This document shows positions 33,419-45,997 of a stretch of 64,000 nt of DNA, one piece after another. The notes under the pieces were generated by a model. It was not told the origin of the DNA. It worked only from the letters and a program-made list of their open reading frames with translations, and made no database searches. The translations under genes were made by a program, and so were the position numbers. The DNA is from Spinellus fusiger (lineage: Eukaryota; Mucoromycota; Mucoromycetes; Mucorales; Phycomycetaceae), in the NCBI GenBank assembly GCA_025094145.1, contig JALLLS010000003.1:186001-250000 (forward strand), given 5' to 3'. How positions within the stretch are numbered: the first letter of the stretch is position 1; the number at the start of each line of letters is the position of its first letter.

Positions 33419-35022
33419 CAGTGAGAATCCAAAGTCTTAAGTATATTTTTTATATTCTGATATACTTATTGTATTATGAAATAATTATTCTTTGTCACAA
33501 AAACATACATTAAACATATATTAAAGAATTAGAAATTGGACTAAATATAGAGAAGGTCAAAATAATAATGAATACAAGTTTATTGAGTGAAATCCTTCAA
33601 TATTTGGTGTAGCTACCCTTTGAATCTTAACAGCCTTACATCTCTGATACATGCTCGAAATGAGGTTGTCTGAAGTATTCTTGAAAATCTTCTCCCATTC
33701 CTCTAATAAGAGAGCTACCAAATCTTGGAAACTACTATGTCATTCTCTTTCTAATATCCCTGTAAAATTTCTCCCATTTATGCTCTGTGGGGTTCAGGTC
33801 GAGGTCTTGTGAGGGCCACCTCTCCATAGCAACAATGCCCTCTTCTGCATTTGTTGTATCCAGGGTCAATACAGAGACATGTCTAACATAAGTAGTGCCA
33901 GTCAATTGCATTAACACTGATAAGTAATTAGGGTCATGTGTGTAGACTCAACTATAGGAGACACATAAGTGTAACTATGGAAATTGATTAGTATATAAAG
34001 AGTTGTATATTCCACTAAATAAAAGCAATCTATTCTTGGATAAAGTCCTGTCATCTATCAGTCTCTTTATTCTTTAGTTCGGATAAAACAGCATTGCACG
34101 TCTTGGATTATTTACTCTTATGACAGCCGGCCTTATTCCCTTGAAAAAAATAAACTGCTTCTGGATTAATTGTATTAAGGCGAGTCAGCTCTATGTAGTA
34201 GGTCCCTTGTAATATTTCAACATATCTTCTATTGTCAATACTGCCTTTTAAAAGCGCTAGTCTTCAAACACTTTCACTATAAAACCCCCACACCATCACA
34301 CTACTGCCACTAGAATTCTTTATTGGCTTAATGCCGTTTGGATAAAAAATTCTTCTTTTCATATCACTTTGGTAGAGCTATTTGTCCTTATCAACTGATA
34401 CTTTGACTCATCGGACCAGATGAATGTCTTCCAGGCTTTTACTGTTCAGTAAAAATGAGCCTTGACCCAATCAAGCCTTAAGTTATTATGTCTATTGGTC
34501 AGAGAAGGTTTTCTTATCACCCTGTAAGAAGAAAGACTAAGTCTATTTATCATCCCTCTGAAAGTGTTCTTGGATACTTGGGTGGTCATTTACTTACAAA
34601 GCTGCTCCATTTTCTGAAATGAATCCTTTTTCACCACATTTAACATCCCTCTCATTCCTCTAACTAAGAATAGACTTATGTCTAGTGCTTCTTTTGGTCC
34701 TGAAATATCCTTTTTTTTGTATCTCTTTACGATACAGGAAAATGACTGCCTATCAACCCTAAACCTAGCATAAGTGGTAACATGGGTGATACCATTTACA
34801 GTGGCCTTGTGAGCAATAAGACAACAAATGAAGTAGTCAATATTCTTGTCCTTGTTTTCAAAGAATCCTCGTGGAGTATTCAGTCTTGTTAGATGAGGTG
34901 GATATTACGGTGAAGAAGCGATAAATAAAATAAATAAAAGTTTAACAAATTTTTTATTTTATTTTCGAGGGTAAAACTATGGTTTGAAATTAAAATCTAC
35001 CTAAGATTTTGAGTCCTTACTG
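33419..35022 (-). mobile_element. Tc1/mariner-like element (family B), right-arm copy
   Basis: Inverted copy of 9864-11467, including the 182-bp internal insertion and the same disabled transposase frame. The terminal repeats and flanking TA are retained. Confidence 0.82.
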
Positions 35023-35134
35023 TACAGTAATGAAGAAAAAGAGTAAAAGTATAAATCGTAAGTCCGACACACACTCAAGGATTTTTCTGGCTTTTAAGCG
35101 ATAACATTATCTTCCTGTTACGTTTATCCCAAAT

Positions 35135-35372
35135 AATTCTTTTCCACGATTACACCAAAACTACATCATAATGAACATTCAATTCTTGTATGAAAATAGA
35201 AAAGGTTCTACTGTTGACGAGTACAGAAGGTCTGAACCGATGGATTATATTGTGTATGAGAAAATGTTTTAAGACGAAACTGCTTCTTATCAACAGTAGA
35301 ACCTTTTCTATTTTCATACAAGAATTGAATGTTCATTATGATGTAGTTTTGGTGTAATCGTGGAAAAGAATT
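35135..35372. repeat. exact 83-bp-arm hairpin (right-arm copy)
   Basis: Counterpart of 9514-9751. The stem arms still match each other, and the loop is the reverse complement of the left-arm loop, as expected for a block inversion rather than an independent insertion. Confidence 0.9.
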
Positions 35373-36483
35373 AAAAGGAAGACGAGCACTTGGTATGCTC
35401 TTATATATCCAAAGATGCCAAGACTTATACTACAAAATATTCTTGGTAACAGAACATCCTATCTGTCAGTGAGAACAAATTTAAATTTCGTACAATATGA
35501 ATTTTATTCTTGCCATTGGATGAATTTACTTCCTGGAAAGAGTGTATTATCAATAAAATATATTGTTTATGAATAAAAAAAATTACTATAATATTATAGC
35601 TAATAATATATCATTACAATAGTTTCTGCTTTTATATGTTTATTCCGCATAACACTAGAATCCACACCCTAAAAGCCTAGTGTTTTATTCTTGGGAGATA
35701 GATAAATATGCTCAGGAGTATATCCTAGACATTATTGACCTTGTAGAAGACCACCTGAGACTGACTTGGATGGATTCTTTACTTGCCTAATAACAATACA
35801 TTGGGTGTCTTGTACATTAGAATAAGCCATAGCCCAGATGAAGACACTGCTCACCTTTTTATCACTAGAATAGTCCTTAGTAGTGTCTATCACTTCCTTC
35901 TATTGTTTCTCTTTGTCAATAATGGCACATTACCTTGTTTATTTATGTTCATCTTGACGAGTGCTTGAGTATCAAGTTGTATGTTCAGTGTGGGAAATAA
36001 CAAGAGGACGGGATTGTCAAAACAAATAATTCTTCTTTCTCTATTCTGGTAATGTGTACACTAGCCTTACTCATAAAACTCATGTCAAAATTCATAAGTA
36101 AAACAATTCACACTCTATTTGACTTGGGCTTAAAGTCCAGTATTAGAAACAATACTTTGTTATCACTAAGTACTATTGTTAATACCAGTTACAATAACAT
36201 AGTTGTTAAAGTGATTATAGATATTAATTCAATGAATGGCTATAATGCTCTTAATATAAGTGATTTTGGTTCTATTTTATGGAAAATGATTACTAAGGTT
36301 AATTCAGTGTATGTCTTATAATAAACATTTTTCTTAAGCAGTGTTATGCTGCAAATAGTGTGAGCTTATGGATAACACATTATGTTACGAGAGGAATGTC
36401 AGTGACTGAATTTTAATATTAAGTGGATTCTTGTTCTATTTCCTGTCTTTACAGCCAATTCTATACTTTCTAATTACAAAGTC

Positions 36484-38013
36484 AGTAGCTATTGCTAAAA
36501 CAAGCAAGTAGAGTTTGAAATAGCTCATTTGGACAGCGAAAAAGCATTTCAAAACACACTAGCCAATCATAAGAATATTGCGATTTTATTCTCAGTATAT
36601 TTCTTAATATATCCCAAAAATCTTTGGGTGTGTACTGGTTAACTCATCTCTGCGTTGCCTGTACATGAATGCCCAACTGCCTTGCTCCAGCTGATGCACT
36701 CATACACTTTTCAATCTTCAGATCGAAAGACCTAGATTTATTCTGGAAAGTATAACACATATCATTCTGTTGTGTGTTTGTTTCCTCTTATATGGATGTC
36801 GTTATCTTTTGACTTTTCTATCAATATTGGGCAAGTCAGAGAAGAATCACTGGGGGGGGCGATGTCTTCAAGTACTCGGTATGAGTAGCAAGTGTCTCAA
36901 CAACAAATTCATTCTCATTAACAATTTAGTCCATGGGCTCAGAACCACCCTTCTCATCAACAACCTTTCCATTTCCATCTTTATATATAAAATAGTGTAC
37001 TCATGTTAAGTTGTAAAGAATTGAGAAACACAAACAAACAAAATATACTCGAACAAATAAAAAATAGAAAATAAAAACTCACTCTATTTATATTGATATA
37101 TATATTCATATTTGAATGCTAAGAATTACAACATAATTTCTAAGCAAGCGGATATGGCTTCTAAAGATACAACTTGTATTTTTGAAAATATGAAATTGAT
37201 TTTGATTGGCTACAACGTTGCTTGTTGGAGGCACTGTAAATCTTGAAAAGTATGGTGTTGGTGTTGCAACAAGTCCGTTGGAAATGACGAGAACACGTTT
37301 CTTCATTTCAATACAACTCTATTTCATATATGGACTATGGAAAATAAACACAGACAGTGTTGAAATAACCATGTCCTACAAAGGCGTACACAAGCATAAA
37401 AGTGCTGATGTCGTTCGCCACCCATGCTAAAGGGTGACGCAGAAGAAATTAATTGTGGCTGGTTCATGTATCAATCTATCTATAAATATAGAAAGCAGAA
37501 AAAAGATTCAAGTACTTAATCGGTGTTCATAGGAGACTGTTGTTTTCCAGCTTGTTTATCATGGAGACATAGGCTTGTTTATCTTTCCATTTCAAACACC
37601 ACAGTCCATACATGGATTGAGTGTAGTATTGTGTGTTGTTATGCTACCAAACTCACCTTATAACAAGCAGGTTACTATGGAGGATGGCAAATGCCTTGTT
37701 CCAATGTTACTCAACCGAGGCAATATTTTGATTCTCAGTTGTTGGTACAAGCATTTGTATTACCATTACAGGGGCACGTTGTCATGATGGCTGAAACAGC
37801 TGGATTTGAATCCATCAACGTCACGTACAAACTACAGACTGATTTTTCTTTTCTCTTCATCACCCTGCTAACCATCTATTGCAAGTGTGACACTTTTTGC
37901 TACTGTGGAGAAAAAGCCTATTTTGGATTGCACTTTTCAGCAACAAACAACTTTTTATTGCACTGTTATCTCTCCTGACCGTTGACTCCACCTGACATTG
38001 ACGTGCAACACCG
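36484..38013. other. intergenic, right flank of inverted repeat to TUP1
   Basis: The first about 140 bp are the diverged homologue of 8270-8404. Beyond that there are only short frames (37206-37430, 37575-37978) without recognisable domains; some read like fragments of one decayed protein broken by frameshifts (for example LLVQAFVLPLQGHVVMMAET near 37740-37800), but I cannot name it. The last part is the TUP1 upstream region. Confidence 0.4.
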
Positions 38014-40178
38014 ATGTCTGTTTATAATCATCGTCCATTGGCCACAGCACAGCAGGGCCGGGTGATCGAAATGTTGGAGACAATAAAGGCTGATTACGAC
38101 ATGCTCTCTCAAGATGTTTACCTGTGTAAAAGCCAAAGAAATGACTATGAAATAAAAAGTAATACACTTTATTTATACTAAACTCATCATACCAGTTAAC
38201 TCTCAAATACAGGAAATGAACAATTTCCAACAAACCTTGGTAGAATTGGAACGATCTCAGCAGACAATGAAGAAGCAGTAAGCTATTCTCTATAACAATA
38301 ACTCGCTAACCTTTAGCTATGAGGATGAAATTGCTAGGCTTCGTCAGCAGTTGGATCAAGTTCAGACGCGTGGTTATACCGTGCTGAACCCACCCAGCCT
38401 CAGTGGACAGCATCCACCCACCATTGGTCCTTCATCCAACTTCTTTGGAGGAATCATTAATCCACACGGCCAAAATGCCCACACACACCAGGGTCCTGGA
38501 TTAACAGCCCCTCAAATGAATGAAAATACAGTGTCTCATTCCAACTACTCTGCTCCTACTGGACCCCATAGTGGATCTGCCTACACCCCTACACCACCAC
38601 AAGGAAGTAGGAGTGATAGAACTGGTGTTCACAGAACAGAAGGCTATGGCCAACCCTCTATTCCTGTGTCTGCTCCTGCTCAGCCTATGAATCCAATGCA
38701 AGGTAATTACTCCTACCCACTCACCCACTCATCTACTCCAGTGTATGGCTACCCTCGTATGAATACCGGGACACCTACTGCCCAGCCTATGCCACCTTCA
38801 GCAGAAGCACCTAGCATGAACACAAAGCGCAAAGCAAATCTTCCTCCAGCCTCTCTTCCTGCTCAGCCTATGCGCACCAGTGGAAAGATGATAGAAGCCG
38901 CTAGCTCCTCTGGATTTACTGATGCTGATCCCAGTAGTGTTCCCTCCAATATGAAAGTAGAAGGAAAAGATTGGTTTGCATTGTAGGTGTATTCTTTCAC
39001 TCTTCACTGCTAACAGAGACCAGGTTCAATCCAAAAGCACCTCGTCAGCTCAAAGTAGATCTGGTTCATACATTAGATCAGTCCAGTGTTGTGTGTTGTG
39101 TTAAGTTCAGTGCGGATGGACGGTATCTCGCAGCAGGTTGTAATCGTTCTACCATCATTTATGATACAGCAAGTGGACACAGGATCTGGTAAGTGAATCG
39201 ATGTGAATAAATAAATAAATGAATGAATAAATAAAAACAAATAATAACTAAGCTATCCGTAGTGTGTTGCAAGACGAATCTGTTTCCAAAGATGGCGATC
39301 TCTACATTCGCTCTGTATGCTTTAGTCCAGATGGTGTTTACCTTGCTACGGGTGCGGAAGACAAGCAGATTAGGGTAAACACATCTATCTATATAAAAAC
39401 ACACACTAATAATTAGATATGGGATATTACAAAGAGAAGAATCTGCAATGTTCTTTCTGGCCATGAACAGGACATCTACTCCCTTGATTTCAGCATGGAC
39501 GGCAGGATCATTGCCTCTGGTTCTGGTGACTGTACTGCACGGATATGGAGCATGGCCGATGGAAAATGTCTTCATGTGTTGCGCATCAAGGATCTCGATC
39601 AAAAAGATCCCGGTGTTACTAGTGTGGCCATTTCTCCTGATGGCCGTCTGTTGGCAGCTGGTAGTCTTGATAAGATGGTGCGTATCTGGGACACACAGAC
39701 AGGAATGCATCTTGAACGGTTAGAAGGACACAAGGACAGTGTGTATTCAGTTGCATTTATGCCTGATGGTAATTCACTTGTCAGTGGAAGTCTCGATAAA
39801 ACACTCAAGATATGGCAACTGGGTACAAATGAGGGTCGTGGCTATGGTATAGACAGAGATCGCTCCAAGGGCCCTTGTAAGACCACCTTCTCTGGTCATA
39901 AAGACTTTGTATTATCAGTAGCATGCACACCAGACGGCAGTTGGGTTGTGTCTGGATCAAAGGACCGTAGTGTACAGTTCTGGGATCCTCGCACTGGACA
40001 AACACAGTTTATGTTACAGGGTCATAAGAATTCTGGTAAGAAAGAATGAAAAAGAAAATATGTACTTAGTCGTGTAGTTATTTCTGTAGCCATTAGTCCC
40101 AGTGGAAGACCTCTCTTTGCTACTGGATCTGGAGACAACCGAGCACGTATATGGAGTTACGACACAGTTGGCCCATAA
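38014..40178 (+). CDS. TUP1: Tup1-like WD40 transcriptional co-repressor
   Basis: Seven exons (38014-38158, 38196-38277, 38317-38982, 39024-39188, 39263-39374, 39417-40035, 40078-40178) join in phase to 629 aa. The N-terminal about 95 residues form the helical tetramerisation domain ([16 protein letters not shown] ... [14 protein letters not shown]). A long Pro/Ser/Gln-rich linker follows. The [20 protein letters not shown] block then leads into seven WD40 repeats ([92 protein letters not shown]), ending [10 protein letters not shown]. In fungi this protein with Ssn6/Cyc8 forms a general co-repressor recruited by DNA-binding factors. The exon 3-4 junction uses the acceptor at 39023, giving the family-like WFALFNPK. 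Confidence 0.93.
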
Positions 40179-40386
40179 ACCCACTTTCATTCTATAGTAT
40201 TGCACACTTTCAATGTCCCTTTATGCCTCTCATCCTCATTGCATAACACTTTCACCAATGATACCGTTCTTTACATTTTATAGTGTCGTTCACTTTAAGA
40301 AATAAAGAGAAGCACATTGAAACGGCATTATATATGTATATGTATATATATTATTGTTATTGTTATTATTATTGTTGTTATATTGA

Positions 40387-42322
40387 CTAGTCTATTTGTT
40401 GTTGGTGCCTCTTGCTACTCGTTGTGCTCTCAAGAATAGATAAGATATCATCAAGTCCTTTTCTCTCCTCAATTGCCTCCTTTATATCTTGTATAACCTT
40501 TTCTGAATGGTTAATAGCACTCATCTTGGAGTTCAAAAGTGTCTTTTGCTGCCTCAAGAACACATCCTCTTGTTCTTGGACGTGGACTACAGAGTCAGTT
40601 TATCTCCTTTCTTTGGATACTTACTTCTTAGAGCCTCTGTAGTATGTAGCATAGCATCTATAGGCTCAAGTGTGTCGGTTGCCATATGTGAAGGCAGAGG
40701 GATTGTGTTCTCAGCAAGTGTCTGGCACCACGCATGAGCTAATACTATAAATCAACAGACCTCTTGTATTACTACCTACCCATAGTATTGAGCTGAATCC
40801 CTATTCTTTCTGTATCCGCTGCTTGTTCTATGGGATATTCTTGTAGTGCCTTGACTTGGAAGTGTAAGGCATAATCATACATACACACATTTCATGTACC
40901 TTGTAAATATAGATCACCCAAAGCAGAGACAATCTGAAGAGGTGACTATACATATGTTAAACAAAGTATATTATTAATGAGGTACCATGCAGTAGTGAGG
41001 ATTCAGAACATCATTGATCCTATCCAAATACATGTCTTTGCTGCTAATAATGAATATTCCTGTGCATTGAAACTGGTGTACCTTTGATAGAATGGCAGAG
41101 TCATGAATTTGTTGATACGCTGACTTATTTTTCCTTGTAATCCATGGTCTACTCTCTTTAAAGACTTCATCACTGACAAACGGTCTTTGCGGATGAACTC
41201 ATTCAGCTAATATATACGTTAGTTATTATCCAATCAATCCACTTGCCTGTTTGTGCTGTTGGGAGAGTGTCTCTTGCCCTTTGATATTTGCTTGAATCAA
41301 CTGATGAATTTTTCTTTTTCGATTCACCTATCAACATGATTATAGCCATGGATATATTTCTAATATTTCTCACCATCATATCCACTGTATTCTGAAGTTG
41401 AATGGTTGAATCTTTATCATTCTTTCCAGTCTCAATAGCCTTTTCTTTTATGGATTCTACACTGGCTTGTATAGATTGGAGTTCTGCTACAGTCTGTTGG
41501 CTTTCTGCTTTGGCACATATGCTCTCACTGAATATAAGGCAAGTGATCTTTGTCTTACTTACATAACTGCCTGTCTTATCTGTGATTCAGTGTAGAGTTG
41601 AGACACTCTAGAGTTAAGACTTTTCAAGAGATGTCTTTCTTTCTCTTTCATTGTAGGGTATTGGCTGTACACTGCTTGCAATTCTTCATCTCTATGTATA
41701 CACTTATCTCTCTCTTCTTTCAATTGAACCGCTAATTCATTATCAATATCAGTGGAAGATGTAGGTATTTCTGTCTCTATCGGATCATCTATAAGCTCCT
41801 GCCTCCACCGCTGAACAAGCAATGCCAGTGCAGGCAGAAAGTGATGTGAAGATTGATAGTGAAGTTGCTCAATACAACTACGAACAGTGTCCAGCTCAGC
41901 CTCAAAAGCATTAAGACCGATATGATTTGACTTGTCCAGTAAAAGTCGCTCTAGTTTCTGACACACAAGGTAGGCATGTGCTTCACTCTTTCTTACATCC
42001 TGTACGTCATTAGTACCCGTCGTGGTTGTAGGTTTATGCTGTAATTTATGAAAAAGCGACTTGTAACAACGGTAGCGCTGGAGTATGGATGAATTATGGC
42101 TTGCATGTTGTTTTATCAGGGCTATTCTTTTTTTCTTTTCTTCAATGGTATGTTGAACTTGTGCAATGTCGGATTCTGTCTTTATTTTTAAAGAGGTAAG
42201 TCTTTATGAGAAGCCAATGAAGAAGAAAAAGACAACATGCCTAACTTCTGTATATGATCAAGTGTTCCCTCCACTCTACTTTTCCAGTCAAGATAGGTCT
42301 GTTTATGAGGATCGCTATTCAT
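40387..42322 (-). CDS. unidentified coiled-coil protein
   Basis: A multi-exon minus-strand gene that I do not recognise. It starts ATG at 42322 (MNSDPHKQTYLDWKSRVEGT). Exon blocks follow in order: DIAQVQHTIEEKKKRIALIK, KLERLLLDKSNHIGLNAFEA, KEERDKCIHRDEELQAVYSQ, SESICAKAESQQTVAELQS, NTVDMM, KGQETLSQQHKQ, LNEFIRKDRLSVMKSLKRVD, PIDAMLHTTEALR and, last, VHVQEQEDVFLRQQKTLLNS ... SSKRHQQQID with a stop at 40387-40389. It is almost all charged heptad-like helix, typical of cytoskeletal, spindle-pole or kinetochore structural proteins, but no diagnostic domain is visible. The splice junction after exon 1 is uncertain. Tail-to-tail with TUP1. Confidence 0.65.
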
Positions 42323-42720
42323 GAGAAAGAAGAGTAGTGCTCATGACATGGAGTCACTGACAGTCCTAAAGACAGTCCAAGGAACAATTCTTCTACGCTG
42401 AGAAAGCATATGCAATTCACCAAATTTCCAAACCCCGAATGACTTCTTTACCTTACATGCTCTACTTTGCTGTGGTCATTGTTCCATGAAATTCTTAGGT
42501 AAAGGCTTGATATTTCTCATTAAATTAAGAAAAGAGTCTTTTATACTAAAAAATGTATTTTTATTATTATTAATATATTCAATAGTTGGTATGGGCATTT
42601 CTAGTAGCCACATGTATATCTTTTAAAGATCTTATAATAGATACAAGGCTAAATATATATATATGTGTGTGTATCTATCTATATGTATTGATATTGAACA
42701 GTCTATTTACGTTTCTTGGT
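42323..42720. other. spacer between coiled-coil gene and EED-like gene
   Basis: AT-rich, with a (TAT)n and TATATG-type simple repeat near 42550-42690. Contains the upstream region of the coiled-coil gene and the 3' flank of the EED-like gene. Confidence 0.4.
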
Positions 42721-44331
42721 CTATTCCGATTTTTTCCAACTGGCCCACTCATTCAATGTAGCATTATCAACAAAATCATACCGCCAAATAAACCCATCTT
42801 CTCCTGCACACACCATTTGACTAAGAATATCCATGAGATAAAGAAAGTGCCTTTTAACTTACCGACAATCCCGAGAAAAGGCACAGCAGCGAACAGATTT
42901 TGTAGACCTTCGATGGGCGAGTTCTGTAACCATCTTCCCAGTATTCAGATTATAGATAAACACACTACCTTGGCTAGTCCCCACACAGAAAAAGCATTCG
43001 TCCAGACTATAGAGCCTCAGCACCAATCTCTCTTCATAAAGACCTTACCTCACGTCAAACCTTGAGAAATTTTCACCTGTTTTCACACGGAAGGAACGAA
43101 TGGACTATTGATACAGATCAGTAGACATTCCCAAAATATCACTTTACCTTATCTGCTTGTGGATCCCAATACTCTATACGACCATTAATAGATTTTGATA
43201 ACAAATATCCATTTATATATCGAATACAATCTACACATCACATTGAGCCCAGTATAAATAAAGATAAAAACTACCTATATAGTTCTCTCCGTGCATCTTC
43301 TTTAATGCCTTTGATTGCTTCTTTTCTATTGTCACTGGTTCCTTGTCCTGGTATAGATCCTCAAGAACTGGAAGTTGCCATTCTCGCACTTCTCCTCGTG
43401 CATTTCCAGAAGCAAATTTGGTACCTAAAGGATGAAAACACTAGGAATTCGAATTTTAACTTCAAGACAAATATTCTCCCACTTACTGTAACAGTAGCTT
43501 CTGCACAAAAGACAACCAAACATCGTTGAGCATCAACATCCCACAACCGTACTGTCCCATCTCTACTGGTGGATAAGATGTAGTTATCACTGTGGGGATG
43601 AGCCTGAAGATCAATAATAGCCTCTTTTTTTTATAGAGAATATAAATAATCATATGTGGCAGGAAGGTGTTCTTACTCTTATGCCCTGAAAGCACAGCAA
43701 TCTCTTGTGAATTGGCCAGACTCACAATATGAATAAGACTGTCAGCACCTCCTGTGGCTAACCAAGCATCTCCCTGTCTGTACATCCAACAAAATGTACT
43801 CAAATCCTGCAGTATTCTACCAGTTAATAGGATAGACTGATGCTATGAATACCTGTTTGGTGCTAGTAGTAGGTAGAGCTGAAAGATCAAAGTTGGACAT
43901 GATATCAAGATGATCTCCACAGTGTTCATTATCATAGACATTCAACTGAAAAATATGAGATCAGCAGCGATACACTTGTGCTTGCTTACTTGACAACCGC
44001 CCACTGTAGCCAACACATTACTTGTATCAGTCTGATCTCTTTGCACAGCTCCCCTCTTATCAAATGTCTTGTTGTGATCAATACCAACAGGTGCAGTGAA
44101 GTTTTTGTTATTGAAGAAAAAGGAGAGTTGATGAATGTCAGAACCATGATTCTCCTTGACAATACGTCTTAGGCGCATATTGGCAAAAATGAGTTCTTGT
44201 TTCTCATCTCTGCTTGTGTCGGTTATTATTTCTTCAGGTGAATCCTTGGTCAGTTCCAACTTGACGGCCTTGTTGTTGTTGTTGTTGCTGTTGCTGTTGG
44301 GAATGGAGTCAGATAACCGTCGTTTCAACAT
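42721..44331 (-). CDS. EED/ESC-like WD40 protein (Polycomb PRC2 subunit)
   Basis: Starts at ATG 44331 (MLKRRLSDSIPNSN, then an Asn run) with exon 1 at 43990-44331. Several short exons then read NVLATVGGCQ|LNVYDNEHCGDHL, FCWMYRQGDAWLATGGADS, IHIVSLANSQEIAVLSGHK, AIIDLQAHPHSDNYILSTS, RDGTVRLWDVDAQRC, GTKFASGNARGEVREWQLP, DCIRYINGYLLSKSINGRIE and YWDP, and the last exon ends VCAGEDGFIWRYDFVDN with a stop at 42721-42723. The order and wording match EED: a WD40 ring with an 'hP.d.nllLS.SkD.tvRLWd' repeat, then the 'DC.R......lSKS...i..W.P' block and a final IWR.D repeat. EED binds the H3K27 methyltransferase and reads H3K27me3. It shares a 154-bp divergent upstream region with the CFIm25 gene. Confidence 0.75.
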
Positions 44332-44485
44332 TAGAATGACAGGTGTAGGAAACACAAAGAAAATGCTCCGTTCTTGACGTGTTTTGGACGCGACTTTAAG
44401 GTCCCGATAGAAAAGGAGTCGATGACGTTGCCAACTCTATGGATGCTTCTGTGTGAATAAGGTGGGTTGTCTTTTTGTCGATACA
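44332..44485. promoter_or_regulatory. 154-bp divergent promoter region (EED-like / CFIm25)
   Basis: Two start codons face away from each other across 154 bp, so both promoters must overlap here or lie within the 5' ends of the genes. A TGACGT half-site (CRE-like) is present near 44422. No TATA box is obvious. Confidence 0.45.
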
Positions 44486-45447
<962 letters not shown>

Positions 45448-45997
45448 TGAATAAAAAGAGTCTTGGAGATGTTGATGGCTCAAATGTCAACGTGTAGAAT
45501 CCATGCATGGCTTGTCAACCAAGGAAAAACGTAGATCAGGGCTTAGAGCCAAGGCACATAAGGCTTACCAAAAAAAGAAAAAAAAGAAATACAATTGTAA
45601 TTAGCACTCTGTAGATCTCTCTTTTTTCTTTTTTTCTTTTTTCTTCTTCTTTAGTTTTCGTTATTTTACAGATAATGTAGAAGTATTTAATATATCATCG
45701 AGTAATAAGTACAATGTTTATTTTATAGACAATAAAGTTTTTGTATTGGGGATGGAAAGGTAGGTGAGTTGGGCAGAAGGTGTAGTTAATAAAACAGGTC
45801 TTTATACATGCTAGTGTGTCATCTCATTAACATTCTTTCTCAAGAAAATAATACTGACATTACCAATACTACTGTTAATACATGTTGTTTTATACCAATG
45901 ATAATGTCAATAGCTTCTAATAAGTCACTTGACTAAAGAAATATCCATATAATATGTAAAGAAAATAGAAAAATAGATAGAAAAATAAATTCAAGTA
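45448..45997. other. intergenic after CFIm25, with a Lys-rich open stretch
   Basis: A 33-codon open frame beginning ATG near 45492 (MHGLSTKEKRRSGLRAKAHK, then a Lys run) lies just downstream of the CFIm25 stop; it looks coding-like but has no partner exons that I can join. The rest is AT-rich. Confidence 0.3.

Larger units (their letters stand above)
28475..36483. repeat. right arm of ~8-kb inverted duplication
   Basis: Reverse complement of 8405-16413 with only scattered single-base differences seen by eye (for example near 35108). The inner end cuts inside a Tc1 element, whereas the left arm continues through the whole element. At the outer end the near-identity changes to an older, clearly diverged homology (36484-36620 against 8270-8404). 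Confidence 0.93.

Noticed and set aside
8405..36483. Inverted duplication as a pure assembly artefact
   Set aside because: The arms differ by scattered bases, one arm ends inside a Tc1 element that is complete in the other, and the outer flanks carry older diverged homology. These are hard to explain by misassembly, although long reads are still needed.
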